From Denitrobaculum sp965225735 (GTDB taxonomy: Bacteria > Pseudomonadota > Alphaproteobacteria > Kiloniellales > Kiloniellaceae), in the NCBI GenBank assembly GCA_965225735.1, contig CBDDBN010000029.1, positions 124,001-188,000 on the forward strand: 64,000 nucleotides of DNA. Direction: 5' to 3'. Of the stretch, positions 60,961 to 64,000 are shown one piece after another; the first letter of the stretch is position 1; the number at the start of each line of letters is the position of its first letter. The notes beneath the pieces were generated by a model. The model saw only the letters and a list, made by a program, of their open reading frames with translations, had not been told where the DNA came from and searched no databases. The translations under genes and the position numbers were made by a program.

Positions 60961-61248
60961 ATGGGCGCAATGACAGAAACCAATTGGGTTGCTGATACTG
61001 CCGAGCGCCTCGCGTTGCTGTACGATCATAAGTTCGGCAGGAAGGAACGCGGCCGCTATCGGATTTCCACCAAGCTGGTGCGTGACATTGCCGGGCGCAG
61101 GCGGCTTTACGAGGATGACGTCCGCGCCTTGACGCGGGCACTGCTGGAACGCGGATTTGTGCTGATCGACATGGACAGTTTCTTCGTCGTGCTCAGCGCG
61201 AACAGCTTTGTGAATTACCGCCGGGCGAACGAAGACTGCATAAGGTAA
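60961..61248 (+). CDS. Small winged-helix-like protein ahead of rimB-rimK
   Basis: 95 residues starting MGAMTETNWVADTAERLALL; an ATG three codons later is an alternative, and neither start has a good ribosome-binding site. The body LYDHKFGRKERGRYRIST and VRDIAGRRRLYEDDVRALTR, then LLERGFVLIDMDSFFVVLSA, suggests a small helix-turn-helix-like domain with a beta hairpin. Its stop is 5 bases before the rimB start, so the two are one operon. In Pseudomonas a small gene (rimA) precedes rimB-rimK; homology to that gene is not claimed. Confidence 0.6.
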   Translation: MGAMTETNWVADTAERLALLYDHKFGRKERGRYRISTKLVRDIAGRRRLYEDDVRALTRALLERGFVLIDMDSFFVVLSANSFVNYRRANEDCIR

Positions 61249-61253
61249 AGCCA

Positions 61254-61769
61254 ATGTCTCAAAATCGTCGCCCGCATGAAATCATCGGCTGGCGCGAATA
61301 TGTGGGATTGCCGGATCTCGGCATTCCGCGCATTGCGGCGAAGATTGACACCGGCGCGCGGACCTCGGCGCTGCACGCGGTCGATCAGCGCGAGTTCGAG
61401 CGCGACGGCGCGCGCTGGGTCGAATTTATGGTCCCGCTGCACAATCGCCGCACAACACAGAGGATCTGCAAACCCGTCATCGATGAAAGGGATGTCAAGA
61501 ATACGGGCGGAATACCGGAACGCCGACTGATTATCCGCACGCTCTTACTGATCGGGCGCCGCAAGTGGCAGATCGACGTTTCCCTCGCCAATCGTGCGAA
61601 GATGGAATTCGACCTTATTCTAGGCCGGACAGCGATCAGGCGGCGCCGAATTCTTATAGATCCCGGACATTCATTTCTTCTGGATGACCAGGACGGAACA
61701 AAAGACAGCAAAACGGGCGCAAGGGGATCTTCACCACTTGCCCGAAAGACCGAGGAGAAGCCCCTATGA
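61254..61769 (+). CDS. rimB: RimB-like retropepsin-fold protease (ATP-dependent zinc-protease family)
   Basis: 171 residues. The aspartic-protease-like motif is in RIAAKIDTGARTSALHAV (Asp32-Thr-Gly), and the flap and core strands are GGIPERRLIIRTLLLIG, WQIDVSLANRAKMEFDLILG and RTAIRRRRILIDPGHSFLL. This is the PF05618-type family that includes RimB, which trims the glutamate tails that RimK adds to ribosomal protein S6. The final 25 residues are charged and non-conserved. The ATG of rimK overlaps its stop by four bases, so the pair is translationally coupled. Confidence 0.83.
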   Translation: MSQNRRPHEIIGWREYVGLPDLGIPRIAAKIDTGARTSALHAVDQREFERDGARWVEFMVPLHNRRTTQRICKPVIDERDVKNTGGIPERRLIIRTLLLIGRRKWQIDVSLANRAKMEFDLILGRTAIRRRRILIDPGHSFLLDDQDGTKDSKTGARGSSPLARKTEEKPL

Positions 61770-62671
61770 AACTCGTTATGTTGGCCCGCAATCCGAATCT
61801 CTACTCGCATCAGCGTCTGAAGGAGGCAGCGGAGCAGCGCGGCCATCAGCTCGATATCGTCAATACCCTGCGCTGCTACATGAATATCGCGTCGCGCCGG
61901 CCCGAGATCTATTACAACGGCGAAAAGCTCACCGGCTATGACGCGGTCATTCCGCGCATTGGGGCGTCGGTCACCTTTTACGGGCTCGCCGTGCTGCGCC
62001 AGTTCGAAATGATGGGTGTCTACCCGCTGAACGAGTCCGTCGGAATCGGGCGCTCACGCGACAAACTGCGTTCGATGCAGCTCCTGGCGCGGGACGGCAT
62101 CGGGCTGCCGGTAACCACCTTCGCCCATGACCCCAAACAGACCGAAGAGGTTCTCAAGCTGGCCGGCGAAGCGCCCCTTGTGGTCAAGCTTCTGGAAGGC
62201 ACCCAGGGGGTCGGTGTCGTGCTCGCGGACAGTAACCGCTCCGCCAAATCCGTGATCGAAGCCTTCCGGGGCGCCAAGGTGAACATCCTGGTGCAGGAGT
62301 TCATCAAGGAGGCGGGCGGCACCGACATTCGCGCGCTTGTGGTCGGCGGGAAAGTCATCGCGGCCATGCAGCGTCAAGGGGCGGAAGGAGACTTCCGGTC
62401 CAATCTGCATCGCGGCGGCAGCGCGCGGCCCATTCGGATTTCGCCTGAGGAACGCTCGACAGCGATCCGGGCCGCCAAGGCGATGGGGCTCAATGTCTGT
62501 GGCGTCGATATGCTGCGGGCCAATCACGGCGCGGTGGTCATGGAGGTCAATTCCTCGCCCGGTCTCGAGGGGGTCGAGAAGGCCACGGACATCGATGTGG
62601 CCGGAAAGATCATCGAATACCTCGAGAAGCACGCCGTCAAAGGCAAAACCAAGACGCGCGGGCGCGGATAG
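61766..62671 (+). CDS. rimK: RimK-type ATP-grasp glutamate ligase
   Basis: 301 residues. ATP-grasp enzyme that adds glutamate residues to the C-terminus of ribosomal protein S6. Signatures are VMLARNPNLYSHQRLKEAAE at the start, IPRIGASVTFYGLAVLRQFE, PLVVKLLEGTQGVGVVLADS, FIKEAGGTDIRALVVGG and VMEVNSSPGLEGVEKATDID. Length matches RimK. It overlaps both rimB (four bases) and the downstream metallohydrolase gene (one base), so the three are strongly coupled. Other RimK-like ligases act on other targets, so S6 is probable but not proven. Confidence 0.92.
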   Translation: MKLVMLARNPNLYSHQRLKEAAEQRGHQLDIVNTLRCYMNIASRRPEIYYNGEKLTGYDAVIPRIGASVTFYGLAVLRQFEMMGVYPLNESVGIGRSRDKLRSMQLLARDGIGLPVTTFAHDPKQTEEVLKLAGEAPLVVKLLEGTQGVGVVLADSNRSAKSVIEAFRGAKVNILVQEFIKEAGGTDIRALVVGGKVIAAMQRQGAEGDFRSNLHRGGSARPIRISPEERSTAIRAAKAMGLNVCGVDMLRANHGAVVMEVNSSPGLEGVEKATDIDVAGKIIEYLEKHAVKGKTKTRGRG

Positions 62672-63711
62672 TGCCGGGACGCGACGCTTTTGAAATCGGC
62701 GGTTTTCTTGTTCCGCCGGCCACCCGGACAACCGTCGACCTGCCGGTCAGTGTGCTGTCCGACCACACACCCGTGAGCATGTCGGTGCATGTCGTTCACG
62801 GACGCCGCCCGGGGCCGACGTTATTCGTTAGCGCGGCCGTGCATGGCGACGAGGTGATCGGCGTCGAGATCGCGCGACGTCTGCTGCGCGCACCGCAACT
62901 GGACAAGCTGAAAGGCACGTTGCTGGTCGTCCCAATCGTGAACGCCTTTGGCTTTTTGAACCATTCGCGCTACCTGCCGGACAGGCGCGACTTGAACCGA
63001 TCCTTTCCCGGTTATGAAAGCGGCTCGCTCGCGGGACGCTTGGCGCACCTCTTCATGAAGGAAATCGTCGAGCGGTCGGATTTCGGCATCGACCTTCATT
63101 CGGCCGGGATACACCGGACCAATATGCCACAGATTCGCGTGTCGCCCTCCTCGGACCAGACCCTTGCCTATGCCGATGCCTTCGGGGCGCCGGTTGTCAT
63201 CATGGCGAATCTGCGCGACGGGTCGCTGCGCAAGGCGGCACAGGAACGCGGCATTGACGTCCTGCTCTTTGAAGGCGGAGAGGGTCTGCGTTTCGACGAG
63301 CCCTCGGCGCGCGCCGGCGTCGCGGGTATCCTGCGCGTCCTGAACGCCATGAAGATGATCCCGCGCAAAGGGGTCGCGCCAGCCCGCGAGAAGCCGGTTC
63401 ACACCGTCTCCAGTTCCTGGCAGCGCGCGCCGGCAGGCGGACTGCTGCGCGGCTATCGTGGGACGGGCGAGTTCGTCGAGCCGGGCGATTTGCTGGGCCA
63501 GATCTCCGATCCCTTCGGCGAGGTCGAAACGGATGTCGTGAGTGAATCCAGCGGCCTGATCGTCGGGCGCACAAACCTGCCGGTCGTTAACGAAGGGGAC
63601 GCCCTCTTTCACATCGCGGAAACGAACAGCACGACCGCCGAGACGACGGTCGACGCGCTCATCAGTCAGCTCGACCGCGATCCCATGTTCGATGAGGACG
63701 AAATCATCTGA
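62671..63711 (+). CDS. Aspartoacylase/succinylglutamate desuccinylase-like zinc hydrolase
   Basis: 346 residues of the M14-like AstE/AspA family. Zinc ligands are His58 and Glu61 (AAVHGDEVIGVE) and His143 (IDLHSAGIHRT). RYLPDRRDLNRSFPG is the substrate-binding arginine region. The C-terminal part (about 255-330) is a biotinyl-like beta domain (GLLRGYRGTGEFVEPGDLLG, ISDPFGEVETDV). It hydrolyses an N-acyl amino acid or a terminal glutamate. Because it starts with GTG on the last base of rimK, a role in removing or recycling glutamate tails is a fair inference. No astABCD genes are near. Confidence 0.85.
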   Translation: MPGRDAFEIGGFLVPPATRTTVDLPVSVLSDHTPVSMSVHVVHGRRPGPTLFVSAAVHGDEVIGVEIARRLLRAPQLDKLKGTLLVVPIVNAFGFLNHSRYLPDRRDLNRSFPGYESGSLAGRLAHLFMKEIVERSDFGIDLHSAGIHRTNMPQIRVSPSSDQTLAYADAFGAPVVIMANLRDGSLRKAAQERGIDVLLFEGGEGLRFDEPSARAGVAGILRVLNAMKMIPRKGVAPAREKPVHTVSSSWQRAPAGGLLRGYRGTGEFVEPGDLLGQISDPFGEVETDVVSESSGLIVGRTNLPVVNEGDALFHIAETNSTTAETTVDALISQLDRDPMFDEDEII

Positions 63712-64000
63712 CCAAGAGTCAGCGTTAGCCGGGCTGTTCGACCCTGTTGCATACTGAGATGAACGATCGGGAGGGGTGAAAGGTCCCGGTCTTTTTGCTC
63801 AAGTAAGAAGACTTTGCTGCGATCGCAGATCCGTCCAGGCCGACGGCTGCGCTGGCGGCTTCGCGTGTTGCGCGACTCCATAATCATGGATTGTAGCCAA
63901 TGGTATTAAATGGCGAATGTTGTTTGACTCCGCCCGCGGTCCGGGGGAACGTGCAGGTATAAAAAAACCTGAACTTCAAATACCAAGGGGCGATAATATT
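63712..64000. other. Intergenic region at the right end
   Basis: About 290 bases after the last gene. No terminator with a convincing stem and no gene was recognised. The final 50 bases are AT-rich and may lead into a neighbouring promoter. Confidence 0.4.

Overview
The window looks like the chromosome of a GC-rich alphaproteobacterium, most likely from the Rhodospirillales/Kiloniellales. This placement is an inference. It rests on the high-GC codon use, the many DUF2336, PAS_5-like, DUF2849 and DUF2007 proteins, two TRAP-type transport systems, a cysG-DUF2849-sulfite reductase operon and an ispB/DUF2007/methyltransferase/S49 neighbourhood. One tRNA (Pro, CGG) is present. I found no rRNA, CRISPR array, transposase or integrase. 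Most genes are intact and in short operons.

Layout. 1-2.3 kb is a sulfate-assimilation operon on the minus strand: siroheme synthase, DUF2849, and the start of a sulfite/nitrite reductase. A 944-bp AT-rich spacer holds a 25-codon small ORF and a dyad. 3.2-8.9 kb is the most notable region. An RpfF-like crotonase (DSF-family signal synthase) converges, across a shared terminator, on an RpfC-like membrane hybrid kinase. Upstream of that kinase is a protein whose receiver resembles RpfG but which carries PAS and kinase domains instead of HD-GYP. 9.2-13.0 kb is an operon of a thiolase, an acyl-CoA ligase and two PPC/DUF296 proteins. A LysR regulator and a divergent DUF1330 gene follow.

14.6-28.2 kb is a mosaic. 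It holds small unknowns, ankyrin and PAS proteins, a methyltransferase, a MarR-DUF2000 pair with a clear operator, dihydroorotase with a glycosyltransferase, YgfZ, and creatinase with a divergent LysR gene and operator. A PA0069-type radical SAM protein, a pentapeptide-repeat membrane protein and MeaB complete it. 28.3-34.2 kb has two tandem gamma-glutamyltransferases, an amidase and Apt. 34.7-38.9 kb is a TAXI-TRAP transporter with a fused permease and a universal stress protein. A DUF2336 protein and a DctP-type binding protein follow.

41.7-48.2 kb begins with tRNA-Pro. Next is a methionine-synthesis operon: an ArsR-methyltransferase fusion with its own palindromic operator, then metF, metH and an unknown gene. 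Beside it a small ribbon-helix-helix-like gene is split by a ~109-bp palindromic element. 48.6-52.3 kb holds polyprenyl diphosphate synthase, divergent from DUF2007, a TrmN6-like methyltransferase and an S49 protease. 52.0-57.1 kb is a looser, partly AT-rich accessory stretch with a decayed gene duplication, 21-bp direct repeats around a GlcG-like gene, and orphan small genes. 57.1-63.7 kb has a luciferase-like oxidoreductase, an AGCS symporter, a stress protein and a RimB-RimK-aspartoacylase-like operon.

Limits. All calls were made by eye from translated sequence, motifs and context. No database search was run, so family names are recognition calls, and regulatory sites are sequence patterns without experimental support.
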